Assembly: GCA_936450465.1 (NCBI GenBank)
Contig: OW388289.1
Span: 70,740,420 to 70,804,419 of the forward strand
From: Gibbula magus
Taxonomy: Eukaryota; Mollusca; Gastropoda; Trochida; Trochidae
DNA length: 64,000 nt
Direction of reading: 5' to 3'
Shown: piece after piece, positions 48,001-57,949 of the stretch
How positions within the stretch are numbered: the first letter of the stretch is position 1
Layout: each line of letters opens with the position of its first letter
Position numbers and translations under genes: made by a program
The notes under the pieces: generated by a model
The model's input: only the letters and a program-made list of their open reading frames with translations
What the model was told of the DNA's origin: nothing
Database searches by the model: none

Positions 48001-48246
48001 CGAGGCACTGCCAAGGGCCGGTACTCATTGTCTTTTGCCGCAAATTTCTGTTGGTGGCCTGTTTCTTCACGAGTGGGAGAAGGCTACGTCAAATCCCTGG
48101 GTCATGTCTACATTCAAGGATGGCCATCTGCCCCAGAGGAAACATGGCCCCCTTCCTTTTCGGGTGTCAGGTCAACATACTTCAGTTCCTAGCCTTGCTG
48201 GACAAATCAGCTATCGAGGTAGTCCCAAAGGGTCAATAAAATGTGG

Positions 48247-48254
48247 GTAATTAC
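48247..48254 (+). repeat. 8-bp target duplication, left copy
   Basis: GTAATTAC, repeated exactly at 48664-48671. Confidence 0.93.
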
Positions 48255-48663
48255 TAGGGCTGTAACGATTCATCGATACCTACGATACAATCGTAGCTTG
48301 GGAAATCGTGATTATTGTATCATGAGATTCCTGTATCGTGATACACTTAAAATAGATTTCACTTACTTAAAAATGAAAAGAGAAACTAAAGTGAACACTA
48401 TAAAACCAGCTAGTGTTGTGCAGTAACAGTAACTACAATAGGCATGAAGCAATCTGATTTCTAAATAACTGTTTTTAGAAAAAAAAACTGTTTAAATCTT
48501 TGATTTTCGATCATCTCAGAACACAAAATTTCCACAATCTTGAAAATTTCACAAAATATGCATGAAATTATACTTTAAACAATGTATCGTGATACATTCT
48601 GTATCGCCTGTCTGTATCGTGATGCATATCGTATCGTGAGATTTCCCATGATACTCAGCCCTA
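48255..48663. mobile_element. hAT-type MITE inside the DIRS reverse transcriptase
   Basis: The ends TAGGGCTG and CAGCCCTA are inverted repeats, flanked by perfect 8-bp duplications GTAATTAC, the length used by hAT transposons. The 409-bp interior is non-coding and full of GTATCGTGATAC-type words near both ends, giving long sub-terminal inverted similarity. Removing it restores continuity between the VVPKG and STYFIV segments of the RT apart from a stop, so it landed after the DIRS copy was in place. Confidence 0.94.
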
Positions 48664-48671
48664 GTAATTAC
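48664..48671 (+). repeat. 8-bp target duplication, right copy
   Basis: GTAATTAC, the mate of 48247-48254. Confidence 0.93.
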
Positions 48672-50173
48672 TCAACGTATTTCATTGTCACCAAGAAGGA
48701 CGGGGGATTCAGGCCTCTTCTCAACCTGTCATACTAGAACAAGTTGACTGTACTACCGTTGTTCAAGATGGAGACAGTTCAGTGATCTCATCTGTGAAAA
48801 CCGGGGAGTGACTATCTTCGACGCTTATCTGCATGTTCCTATGCACCTCGAGTTCAGGAAGTTCCTCAGGTTCCCCCTTGACAGGAAATGTTACCAGTTT
48901 TGAGTACTTCCCTTTGGCATCTCACCGGCACCAAGGGTATTCACCAAACTGATGCTGATGCCAGCACAGGTTGCCAGGGCACAGGGCAAGTTTTGCCACC
49001 CGTACCTGGACGACTGGCTGACGAGAGCTTTGTCTCAGGCACTCAACCAGGAAGTTATTCGCTTCATACTGGATACACTGATCTGGCTTGGCTGGGTTAT
49101 CAATTTCAATAAGTCAGAACAGCCCCCTTCGCAGGATCTTGTCTTCTTGGGAGCCAGGTTCAACACGGAGCAGGGGAGATTGTCTCCTTGGCTCAGCATC
49201 GCATTGTCAATGTTCAGAGAGCTGCTCTTCAGTTTCTCAAGAGACCCAAACTGTCGGCACGTCAATGGCAACAGTTGTTTGGGGTTACGGCAGCGACGCT
49301 AGATGTTGTCTGGCAGGCTCGTCTGAGAATGAGACCCTTTCAGCAAGCCATGGCGAGTATTTGGACTCCACAGTGGCTGACACCCCACCTTCAGTGGTGG
49401 ACAGAGGTCGGGAATCTCACCAGGGGCTTCCCTCTGGAGACTCCTACCCCATCTCTCAGAGTTCAAATAGATGCCTCACTCGCGGGATGGGGAGGAGTAT
49501 TGAACGAACTCACTGCCTCCGGTATCTGGACCAAGCAGGAGGCCTCTCTGCACATAAATGTGGTGGAGTTGATCAGACTGGTGTTTCAGCGCTTCCTGCC
49601 TCAGGTCAGGGTTCAGGTCGTCCATCTCGACTGTGATGACATATATAAAAAAGCATGGAAGCACAGTTTCCCCGTCACTGCTACAGGAAGCTTGGCAGTT
49701 CCTACTGGGGTGCGACCTGTACAACATACTGGTGATCCCAGTCTATCTCGCGGGGGTGGACAACATCAGAGCAGATGCTTTGTCCTATCAAATCATAGCC
49801 CCACATGAGTGGATGCTCGATCGAGAGATTATATCCCAGTTGTACAGGTCGTTCCAGGTGGATCTGTTTGCCACTGGAGTGACGAATCAGATTCCGGTGT
49901 TCTGCTCGCACGTCCCCGACCCAAGGGCAGTTGCGGCCGAGGCTGTCCAGATAGACTGGACGGACAGAGTCCTGTGGGCTTTCCCACCATTGCCTCTGAT
50001 CCACAAGGTGTTGTTACATCTTTCTCTTCAACCTGCACAGCTACTAGTGCTTCTAGCACCTCTGTGGATGTCGCAGATTTGGTTCCTAGTCCTGCTCGGA
50101 GGGTTAGTACAACCACCCGTGCTCTTACCGTGTCGTCTCAGGACGGCCAGCCCCACCCGAATCCCAGGATACA

Positions 50174-50952
50174 GTGATACATATCCCTGTCGACGGGGGT
50201 CTTGGGGTGCATCCTATCTTTCAGAGATTCTTAGCAGGTGTTGACAGGATCCGACCTACTGTCAGAAGACTTAACCCGGTCTGGGACCTTTCTGTTGTCT
50301 TAGACTGGCTGTCTTGGCAGTTTTTCATTCCCCATCTTCGCTGTCTCTCTAGATTTTGAGTTGGTGTTTTGGTGGCGGTGACTTCCGGTAGGCGGGTAGG
50401 CGACATTCATGCAATGTCTGCCTATCTCGAGCTGACTGTCTTCCACAAGGACAGAGTCAGCATAAGACTACCGGAGTCTTACCATCCCAAGGTCGACCAC
50501 ACTTTCCATGTGACAGCTCCCATTGAGCTCTCAGTCCTACGTCAAGCAACCTCAGCTAGCGCTTCAGTGAGTTCTCATGCGCATGTGCTTGATGTTTGCA
50601 AGTCACTGAGATTGTACATCAAGCATACGAAGGACATCCACAAGGACAAACAGCTGTTCTGTTGCTATGGTGGTGGAAAAGCGGGTTTGCCAGCCAGCAA
50701 ACAGACGGTTGGTTTCCACCATTTACATGGCCTATGTTCACACGGGAAAGTCCTGAAGGTTTGAGGGCTCATTCCATTAGAGCAGTAGCAATGCTGAAGG
50801 TGTTCGCCGCAGCTCTGCCCATTTGAGAGATCTGCTCAGCGGCAATTTGGAGCCTACCGAGTACTTTCATCAAGCACTACCAACTCGACAAGCACTTTCG
50901 GGAGCATGCTCGGTTTGGTAAGACAGTTCTCTCTGGTGGGCAGAGTTCTTAG
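50174..50952 (+). pseudogene. DIRS tyrosine recombinase, broken
   Basis: The N-terminal part has RRLNPVWDLSVVLDWLS (about 50261-50311). A frame change leads to VAVTSGRRVGDIHAMSAYLE (about 50371-50430), the first catalytic Arg box in the usual DIRS form. RLYIKHTKDIHKDKQLF (about 50612-50662) follows. After another frame change comes GLRAHSIRAVAML (about 50758-50796; the His-x-x-Arg box). Past an in-frame TGA at 50824-50826 comes AAIWSLPSTFIKHYQLDKHF (about 50839-50898), whose Tyr is the probable nucleophile. It ends with a TAG at 50950-50952 just before the right terminal repeat. The enzyme would integrate the circular DNA copy. Key residues are visible but the frame is not intact. Confidence 0.87.
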
Positions 50953-50977
50953 TTCTGATGGAATGAATTCTCGCTAC

Positions 50978-51190
50978 GTCCCTTCCCTTGCCACTGCATA
51001 GGTTGCGCGTGATCGGCTGAACGGGAATGGTTCGTCATCAGGAAAGTGCTGTTATTTTAAATATGTCTTGGAATATTTACAACTATCGTGTTATTTTCAA
51101 ATGGAGATTAAATTTCAAAGGTACCTTACGGAATATATTATGAAAAATAACGTCTTACCTGGTCAAACTTCCAGCTCGCTCAAATTTTCA
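50978..51190 (-). repeat. right inverted terminal repeat of the DIRS element
   Basis: It starts GTCCCTTCCCTTGCC and ends CTCAAATTTTCA. It is the reverse-complement mate of 46800-47010. Confidence 0.95.
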
Positions 51191-51654
51191 CCAAATCCTG
51201 TGTACAATTGGACCTCTTCCAAAAACTGTTAGAGGACAGCACTTTTGTTCAAGGCTTTTATATAAATAAAATATTAAACTTTACTGAGGCATGCATCATG
51301 GCTTTCGGAAATTGATTTTCAATAGTCTTAATGATCCCTGCTCTCCTCTATATGATATATTGATAGAATATTCACAAAGTTACAAATAATCATCATAAGA
51401 ATGATTGAAAGTGGTGTTTCATGCCATAGCAAAGATTTCGACAATGCTGATGAATAGATTCACTTCTTTTAAAAAATATTTTTGGAATGAGTATGTCAAA
51501 TCATCAAATCTAAAGACATTGTATCACACTTGCTGATGGTTCTGATGACAGGAATTGTTTGGAATTACTTCATATGTGCAAGTGTACATATATTTAAAAA
51601 AACACACACAATGACATAAAAGACAATACCAGTATTAAAGGAACATAAGAATAT

Positions 51655-51840
51655 AACAGATTATAAACTTATTTAATTTCAAACCTTTTATTATACACTC
51701 TGTCAGTTTGATATATGACCTTATGACAGTGATGCTGCCAAAGAGACAGTTGCTGGCACTAAAATGACATTGTTGAAAACCATAGAGATCATTAAATCTA
51801 TTAGAAGCAAATGCTGTTGGACTTGATTGCTTGTAGATGT
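51655..51840. repeat. third copy of the 45.65-kb repeat
   Basis: CTGTCAGTTTGATATATGAC, TTATGACAGTGATGCTGCCA and CATAGAGATCATTAAATCTA parallel 45697-45815. The overlapping minus-strand open frame of 96 codons is therefore suspect. Confidence 0.7.
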
Positions 51841-52426
51841 GATTATTCCTTGTTGAGTGGCAGAAAAGGTCACCAAAGCCAACCTCTTTCGTAATGTTTG
51901 TGTGTGAAGATGATATAAACAACAAAGGTTAAAAGGGACAGTTTTGAATTGATATACATGTTGCAAACAAAAGTGACATTTACCCCATAAATAAATGTGC
52001 AAAGAAAATCTAGATATATGCATTTGGGAAATTGGCTAAGACTGTGAACACCTAAGAATGTGAATTTTGAATTACTTATTTGTTCTCAATAGAAACTTAT
52101 TAAGCACAATTTTTACTTGACCTCTTTATTGTTCAGTTAGTTATTTGTTCTGACATATGCACAACAGCAGAAGTTAAGAACTATATACCCCAATTTTCAG
52201 TATTTAAATATTGTAGAAACAAAGAAAATGGAAATGGCATTTATCAATTGAAAATGATTTTTAAAAAGTAAATAATTACCCCTGACAAAAACTCTCAGAC
52301 TATTAGAAATTAACAGAACATAAGAACACATTTGTTTAAAGCACTACTCCCAGAAATAATAAAGAAATGATCCATGTACGGTAACTTGTATTACTGTTAT
52401 TAGTTTTACAAGATAATCTCATTTTT
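51841..52426. other. AT-rich DNA, unassigned
   Basis: Nothing recognisable. Confidence 0.55.
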
Positions 52427-52875
52427 AGCTCATCTGGTCTGAAAGGCCCCATGAGCTTATGGTATGGCCATGGTGTCCGGCATCTGGCATCTGGCGTCCA
52501 GCGTTCCCCGTCTGTAAATGTTTTGCCTTTTTAACTTCCACTCCAGTGACTATAGGCTGAATGTTATGTGGGTCACTGGGGTCATGGCCTAAAAATCTAT
52601 TTTCATCTTCTTCTCCAGCACTAAAGGCTCTAGAAAGTTGAAATGTTGTGTATAGACTCCTTGGCCAATGGGGATTCTTAATTATAGATTTTGTGACCCT
52701 GTGACCCCAAATATTGGTCACAGGGGTCATGACCTAAAACCTATTTTCATCTTCTTATTCATTATAAAATGCTCCAGAAAGCTGAAATGTTGTGGAAAGG
52801 CTCATTAGGCAATGAGGATTCTAAATTGTAGATTCGGTGACCCTGTGACCCTAATCTAACAACCTATTTTTTGCT
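52427..52875 (+). repeat. interspersed repeat family A
   Basis: It begins TTTTAGCTCATCTGGTCTGA and GGCCCCATGAGCTTATGG, then two full modules with TAGAAAGTTGAAATGTTGTG, CCAATGGGGATTCTTAATTA and GACCTAAAACCTATTTTCAT. The start AGCTCATC is the reverse complement of GATGAGCT at the end of the 53.5-kb copy, so short terminal inverted repeats are possible. It is interrupted or ended by the SINE at 52891. Confidence 0.82.
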
Positions 52876-52890
52876 TGTTAACAATGTATT
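52876..52890 (+). repeat. 15-bp target duplication, left copy
   Basis: TGTTAACAATGTATT, repeated exactly at 53109-53123. Confidence 0.92.
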
Positions 52891-53108
52891 TAGATGCCAT
52901 TTAGATAGTGAACAAATATAACATGGTTATATTTGGGATAGCACTACCTTCAATAGTATAAATTCTTGTACTTTTTTCGGGTCAAGTCCCCTGCGGGATT
53001 CGAACCCACACATTCAGAGTAAGGCAACTATCGCAAGCATTTGGCTGACCAACAGCTTACCACATGATAATTTCGCCTCGACACTTTGGGTTATCCCAAA
53101 TATAACCA
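52891..53108 (-). mobile_element. tRNA-derived SINE with 15-bp target duplication
   Basis: The reverse strand carries a tRNA-like head with an A-box-like region (GTGGTAAGCTGTTGGTCAGC) and a B box GGTTCGAATCCCGC (plus 52993-53006). The 218-bp unit sits between exact 15-bp direct repeats, as made by LINE-driven insertion. Unusually, ACATGGTTATATTTGGGATA (52921-52940) and its perfect reverse complement (53092-53111) flank the tRNA-like part, so the RNA could fold into a long stem. No poly(A) tail is visible. Confidence 0.82.
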
Positions 53109-53123
53109 TGTTAACAATGTATT
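53109..53123 (+). repeat. 15-bp target duplication, right copy
   Basis: TGTTAACAATGTATT, the mate of 52876-52890. Confidence 0.92.
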
Positions 53124-53251
53124 ACTTGAGATAACATAGATATTCAACCTCAGATAATAAATCAATTAAGTCCATGATAATAAATCAATGAAGTCCTGAT
53201 GGATATTTTGTTTATCTATTCACATATTACATTCAATTGTTTCACATAACA

Positions 53252-53273
53252 GGGGGGGGGGGGGGGGGGGGGG
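53252..53273 (+). repeat. 22-base G run
   Basis: Twenty-two consecutive G, followed by CGGCGCG and more G-rich words (GGGGCGGG near 53307, GGGGGGG near 53391). It can form G-quadruplexes; exact length may be a sequencing estimate. Confidence 0.95.
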
Positions 53274-53443
53274 CGGCGCGTATCCACAGAGAACATGCGG
53301 CTAGGGGCGGGTCGAAATTCTTTTGGATCCACTAATGGATACTAACGGTTACGCTTATGCGGCTAAACATTAGAAAAGGTACATTAAAAAGGGGGGGTGT
53401 ACCCGCCAAACAACAGAAAGATGAGGAGAAGAACATAAGAGAA

Positions 53444-53507
53444 GTGTTTGTATTACATTTCGTCTGATGAAGGGGAGCAACCGCTCTCCGAAACGTAATA
53501 CAAACAC
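53444..53507 (+). ncRNA. hairpin with hammerhead-ribozyme-like core
   Basis: The outer arms GTGTTTGTATTAC (53444-53456) and GTAATACAAACAC (53495-53507) are perfectly complementary, with TTTCG/CGAAA just inside. The interior holds CTGATGA (53464-53470), a possible 6-bp stem II (GGGAGC with GCTCTC around AACC), then CGAAAC (53489-53494). CUGAUGA, stem II and GAAA are the conserved hammerhead core, known from Penelope-like retroelements and satellites. I cannot place a good cleavage site (GUH) with a stem I, so activity is unproven; it may be only a transposon hairpin. Confidence 0.4.
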
Positions 53508-53512
53508 TAAGA

Positions 53513-54090
53513 AGGCCCGATGGGCTTATGACATGGCATGGCATGGCATGGCGTCCAGCATCCGTCCGTCCGTAAACTATTCGCTTTTTCGACTTCTTCT
53601 CCAGAACCAATGACTCCACAGAGCTGAAATTTTATGTGCAGACTCCTTGGCTTGGCTGGGGATTCTAAATTGTAGATTTTGTGACCCGTTGACCCCAAAT
53701 GGGGTCACAGGGGTCACATCCTTAAAAACCTATTTTCATCTTCTTCTCCAGTTCCAAAAGGTCTGGAGAGCTGAAAAGTTGTGCGCAGACTCCTTTTGTC
53801 AATGAGGATTCTAAATTGTAGATTTGGAGACCCTGGGGTCGCAAATAAAGGCCTCACAGGCCATGACCTAAAAATATATTTTCTTCTTCTCCTCCAAAAC
53901 AAAGAGACCTAGAAGGCTGTAATATTGTGTGCATACTCTTTTGTCAATGGGGATTATAAATTGTAGATATGGTGACCCTGTGGTGCCTCAAATAAGGGCC
54001 TCAAGCCATGACCTAAAAATCTATTTCAGTCTTCATCATTAAACAATATAAAACTTGATGAGCTACAGAGCCCATGGCTCTATTTTTAAT
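53513..54090 (+). repeat. interspersed repeat family A, longest copy
   Basis: GGCATGGCATGGCATGGCGT and CATCCGTCCGTCCGTAAACT lead into three or four modules, each with CTTCTTCTCCAG, GAGCTGAAA-TT-TGTGC, AATGGGGATTCTAAATTGTA and GTGACCC, ending GATGAGCTACAGAGCCCATG. Minus-strand open frames here (53332-53619, 53507-53698, 53714-53902) belong to the repeat. Confidence 0.85.
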
Positions 54091-54475
54091 GTACCTTTTC
54101 ATTGTTTCACATAAATGCATTCAGAGTCATGGGCTCTTCAGTGCCATTAAGTATGTAATGGAAATATAGGGAAAATACTGAGAAAATATATCTCATTGAA
54201 AGATATTTACATATAATTTTAGGTAAATTTTTTTAACCCCAAATAAGCAGGGAAATCGCACAGTTTTTGTAATCTAAATGTACAGAGTGTCTATAACATG
54301 TCTGCACAAAGTATTTTGGTGGACTTACAAATATGATGATAAAAAGTAGAGTTACACTGATCGATTGGCCTCCACTAGAGACCTCCTCTGTGCACTTTTT
54401 CTATGTTTCTTATTTGAAGTTGTCAACCTCTTATAGCCTCCAAAAGCTTTGTTACTGTGTTCTATGTCATACACT
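54091..54475. other. non-coding DNA, nothing recognised
   Basis: No repeat or coding signal supported. Confidence 0.5.
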
Positions 54476-54482
54476 GCAAGAA

Positions 54483-54533
54483 AGGGAAGTCCATCTTGAC
54501 ATCACTTTCAGTGGTAACAACAAATGGAAGGGT
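54483..54533 (+). CDS. weak candidate exon, extracellular-type
   Basis: After an AG that closes TACACTGCAAG, about 51 nt read EREVHLDITFSGNNKWK and end AAGG before GTAGGC, a fair donor. In this frame the exon ends one base into a codon, which joins in phase to the candidate at 55254 (G plus GA). A second frame is also open, so the call is tentative. Family unknown. Confidence 0.2.
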
Positions 54534-55253
54534 AGGCTCTTTGAAACAATATTACATAAACTTGTTTTATTACATAAATTTATTTGTCAAAGATGAAAGA
54601 TTTTCAAGCAATTGAAATCATTTACCGATATGTTGAATAATTTAGTACTAGAAACACTGAAAAGTTTAAATACACTTTGTACCCTGTAATACAGAGAAAA
54701 GGGTGCTAGACTCTGAACTGTGATGAGACAAACCTGAAAGGATGTTGAATTTACACTGTCAATGAAGACAATAAGTAGTTTATATCATAATAAGCCTAAT
54801 TATATAAAGACTTACAATTATAGTTTAATTCTGAAAATCAATCTTTGCCTGTGCAGACGAGGCTGTTTTTATTTTTGAAGTTTCTATCATAAATGAATAC
54901 AATGCAAACATTATTATGTAAATGTATTTTGAGAATTTACAACTATAGTCGTATAGAGATAAAGTAGATTCACAACTCAATAAGTTCAGGTCAAGTTTAT
55001 AAGTCTCATGATACTTACATTCTGAAATCGATGCAAGGAAAGTTAATGTAATTCAATTTTGAAAATGTTTAAAGATTGTTAACTTTGAAATTAAATTAGA
55101 ATTTTAATTGCATTCCAAACTTTGTCAATTCTTAAAAGTTCAGGTTTACATCAAGAATGAATGATTTAGTAATTAGTCTCAATTCAATAATTGTAGAATC
55201 CCAGACTGCATGTCTACAAACATGTTTCATATTTCCGCACTTATTTCCTGGAG
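54534..55253. other. possible intron, AT-rich
   Basis: It separates the two plus-strand exon candidates. No repeat seen. Confidence 0.35.
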
Positions 55254-55356
55254 GAGACATCCAAGAGAACACAGCCTCTTGTCCAACAAACTATTCCTTA
55301 TTTAATTACACAAGTCTCGCAAATGTCACTTTTGAAGAGAAAGTTTTCAATTACCA
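55254..55356 (+). CDS. weak candidate exon with N-glycosylation sites
   Basis: After TTATTTCCTGGAG the frame reads DIQENTASCPTNYSLF, then NYTSLANVTFEEKVFNY, and ends just before GTAAGC (55357-55362). Three sequons (NYS, NYT, NVT) within about 15 residues and one Cys would suit an outside-facing domain. Its phase agrees with the candidate at 54483-54533. A strong acceptor tract downstream (GTTTTCTTCATTTCTAG, ending near 56728) does not continue the frame. Protein family not recognised. Confidence 0.25.
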
Positions 55357-57949
55357 GTAAGCTCTTTATTGTCTAAAGTGACCGCAAATGACCTGAAAAG
55401 ATTTCTCTGAAAAAAAGTGGCTAAATGACAAAGCAGCAATAGTCTTATTGATCAGTCAGTCACACTTGAAGGAGTCCTTAATACCAGTTTACACACCTTG
55501 GGTGGACCCGTTTAAACTTGGCAACCTCTAGTACACTACAATGATCTCCTAAATAAAGAATTCCATTGTTAATCATCTAAAACATGGCTTGACTTTTGAA
55601 ACATCACAAGTACATTTACAACATGAATATTTTATATCCTTCTAATTCATTCCAAGTGGATCTTAACAAAATGTATCATTAACCAGGGATGGTTCTGAAC
55701 GCAATTAGCTTCAACATCTAAGTAGGACAGTAGAGTTCTTATATAAATGGCTGAAGATATTACTGATGGGTTTAAAAAGTACATCCAATTCAGTTTGGTA
55801 GATCCTGAAGCTGTTCCCATGTGACGTCACGCAGTGATGCTGTTTTAGCTAATTGAGATGGTGTGTAATATCACTCTCTTCATTGCTGTATTGTTGGTTC
55901 TCAAGCACCAGGGGAATAGTCCTCAACGTTCTGTCTGACGTCCGGATCACCAGGAGACACACAAGTCTACAAGATACATACAATGTGTAAGAGGATCAGC
56001 CCTCCACTCTTGATTATACTCTCACATCTTATTTTGAATTTGATATGCACTTATTGCTTTAAGCCCATTTATGTCCCTGACTCTTTAAGATGAATATGCA
56101 GAAAATGTTTGCTTATGAGCAGTGTTTGAAATAAGCTTGAACCTAGCAAGCCAAATAGAGATTTAATTTTTTTCCCAATTACTTGACCAAACTAAACAGA
56201 ACCATTAGAAGTTAAATTAATAATTTTGCTAGGTTAGAGGATTTTGGATGGGCTTTATTTCATACACGGTTATCTTTAATATCAGAGAAATGTTAAAAAA
56301 TAAATTATTCTTCAAAAGTGCTATACAAGTAGAATCAACTATCTGCATATGAGTATGGAATTGAACCTTAATAAAGAACATATTCAGAATGTTCAAATTG
56401 AATTTGATATTGACTGTAGGCCTACAGAAAATAAAAATTAATGTGAAAACTTAAGACATTGGGTCATGGTTTACAAAGTTTTATAACCAGCATTACGTAC
56501 AAGGAAGTGTGAGAGCCAAGCCATTGTAATCTATTGCTTTTTCTTTTTCTTTTAACAGTTTAAATGTTTGATGAATGATGAATGAAAACCATTTCTCCAT
56601 AATCCATACTGTACCTAACAAAGGTACCGGTAGGTTATATAAGTTGAACAGGTATATCTGTAAGTAGAGACACAGACAGAGGAAGTGTGGAATAATATAT
56701 TCATCACAAAAGTTTTCTTCATTTCTAGTTCTCCCACTTGAAACTTGTTGTGCTGTTGAAGAGGTGATTCTATTGGTAGACAGTTTTATAGCCCTTGCTA
56801 CAAGATCTATTTATTCAATATATCACATATATGTTATATTAAATTAAAGGTTAATGGATACATTTTATTTGCAAGAAAATATTTGTTTCTGTTATATATT
56901 TCATTGACTTAGATTTACATCCAAGTATAATTATTTCATTTTGGCATAGACAATCAAATGTTATTTTTATTTCTTTGATTTAAGACATCACAAGCAATTA
57001 TGGATAATTCATTGTGGCACTTAAAACTTATTTATCTATTTATCTGTTTATTAAATCTTGATGACTAAGTCTTTATTTCCTTCAGTTAAAGGTTAATGGG
57101 TCAATTGTTTATATTGAATTATTGAGTTATTCACCAGGTTTTTTTTTTTAAAACCATATAAAATGTAGTCAAATCAATGAAGTGGAGTTCAGTTTTCTTA
57201 CTAAGGTGTCAAACATTAGACCAATCAATTATATGTAAGGGTGTACATTCTGTCTCTTAAAGCATGACATCAAGTTTAAATGAGGCCGTTTATATATCAT
57301 TTATTATTATCATATCTTTTTTAATTCAAATTCTTTGTATTCATTTCAGTTCAGCCATGTACATATCTTTATATAATATATTTTATCTATGATAATTTAG
57401 TGCATCATAGACTTACTTTTGATTCCTATTGAGTCAATAATTGTCTTAATTTTTAATAATATGAAATTGTAAGTCGATCAATTATGAAAAAGATTATGTT
57501 TTTAGGTATGGCTACATCTACACATGCCTAAAAATTTGTACATACAAAAAATAATTCCCATTGCGTTTAACAGACATTTAGTAATGCAACTTCAAGCATA
57601 CAAACAATAATCAATATCACAGTGATTATGAAGATGCAAATAACTGCTGACAAGATAACCAATGCACATGGCTGAAAATGAGATCCAATTTCTGCCATGA
57701 AGAAATGCACATGTCAGCAAGAGTCTGTCAACTTAGCCAGCGCTTGGAAATACTAAGTAGTTCTCAGGCTTTGCTTCAATCAGATCAGGGCCATCTCGGT
57801 GACTCCTTCATGTGATTCTCTTCATTATCATCCATGAGTGCTCCGTAATCATCAATCCTATCATTATGTAATCATCAGGGTTACAGATGGAATCTTGTCA
57901 CTCAGTACATGCATAGTGAACAAACACTGAAGATGGAGGACGATCAAAC
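55357..57949. other. AT-rich DNA, unassigned
   Basis: No repeat of note. On the minus strand near 57770-57850 a short stretch reads IDDYGALMDDNEENHMKE and stops; it resembles an acidic C-terminal tail, but its acceptor is poor and no partner exon was found. Confidence 0.4.

Larger units (their letters stand above)
48150..50150 (+). pseudogene. DIRS reverse transcriptase and RNase H, broken
   Basis: In order: LALLDKSAIEVVPKG (about 48190-48235), then the MITE, then STYFIVTKKDGGFRPLLNL (about 48673-48729), FKMETV (about 48762), AYLHVPMHLEFRKFLRF (about 48822-48870), the catalytic YLDDWL (about 49003-49020; the DIRS form of the RT active site), and NFNKSEQPPSQDLVFLGARF. RNase H begins at VQIDASLAGWGGVL (about 49460-49502) and, after a frameshift near 49640, runs through VYLAGVDNIRADALS (about 49740-49785), VDLFATGVTNQIPVFCSH and WAFPPLPLIHKVL, a block typical of DIRS polyproteins. 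In-frame stops after LLNLSY and near 48900, plus the frameshift and the insertion, disable it. Confidence 0.88.
46665..51350 (+). mobile_element. DIRS-like tyrosine-recombinase retrotransposon, inactive
   Basis: Long inverted terminal repeats enclose, in order on the plus strand, a Gag-like region, reverse transcriptase, RNase H and a tyrosine recombinase. This order plus inverted (not direct) ends is the DIRS1 layout; such elements copy RNA to circular DNA and integrate by recombinase instead of an integrase, leaving no target duplication. The well-matched repeats run 46800-47010 and 50978-51190. An outer 21-bp word (46665-46685 against 51330-51350, 19 of 21 matching in inverted orientation) suggests the true ends lie further out with a strongly diverged stretch between. 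The element is dead: many frameshifts, stops and a 409-bp MITE in the reverse transcriptase. Confidence 0.93.

Noticed and set aside
51635..52023. Two minus-strand open frames of about 100 codons
   Set aside because: They overlap the third copy of the 45.65-kb repeat and have no coding features.
52985..53060. Functional tRNA gene on the minus strand
   Set aside because: A and B boxes are present, but I could not form a proper acceptor stem, and the unit sits between SINE-type target duplications.
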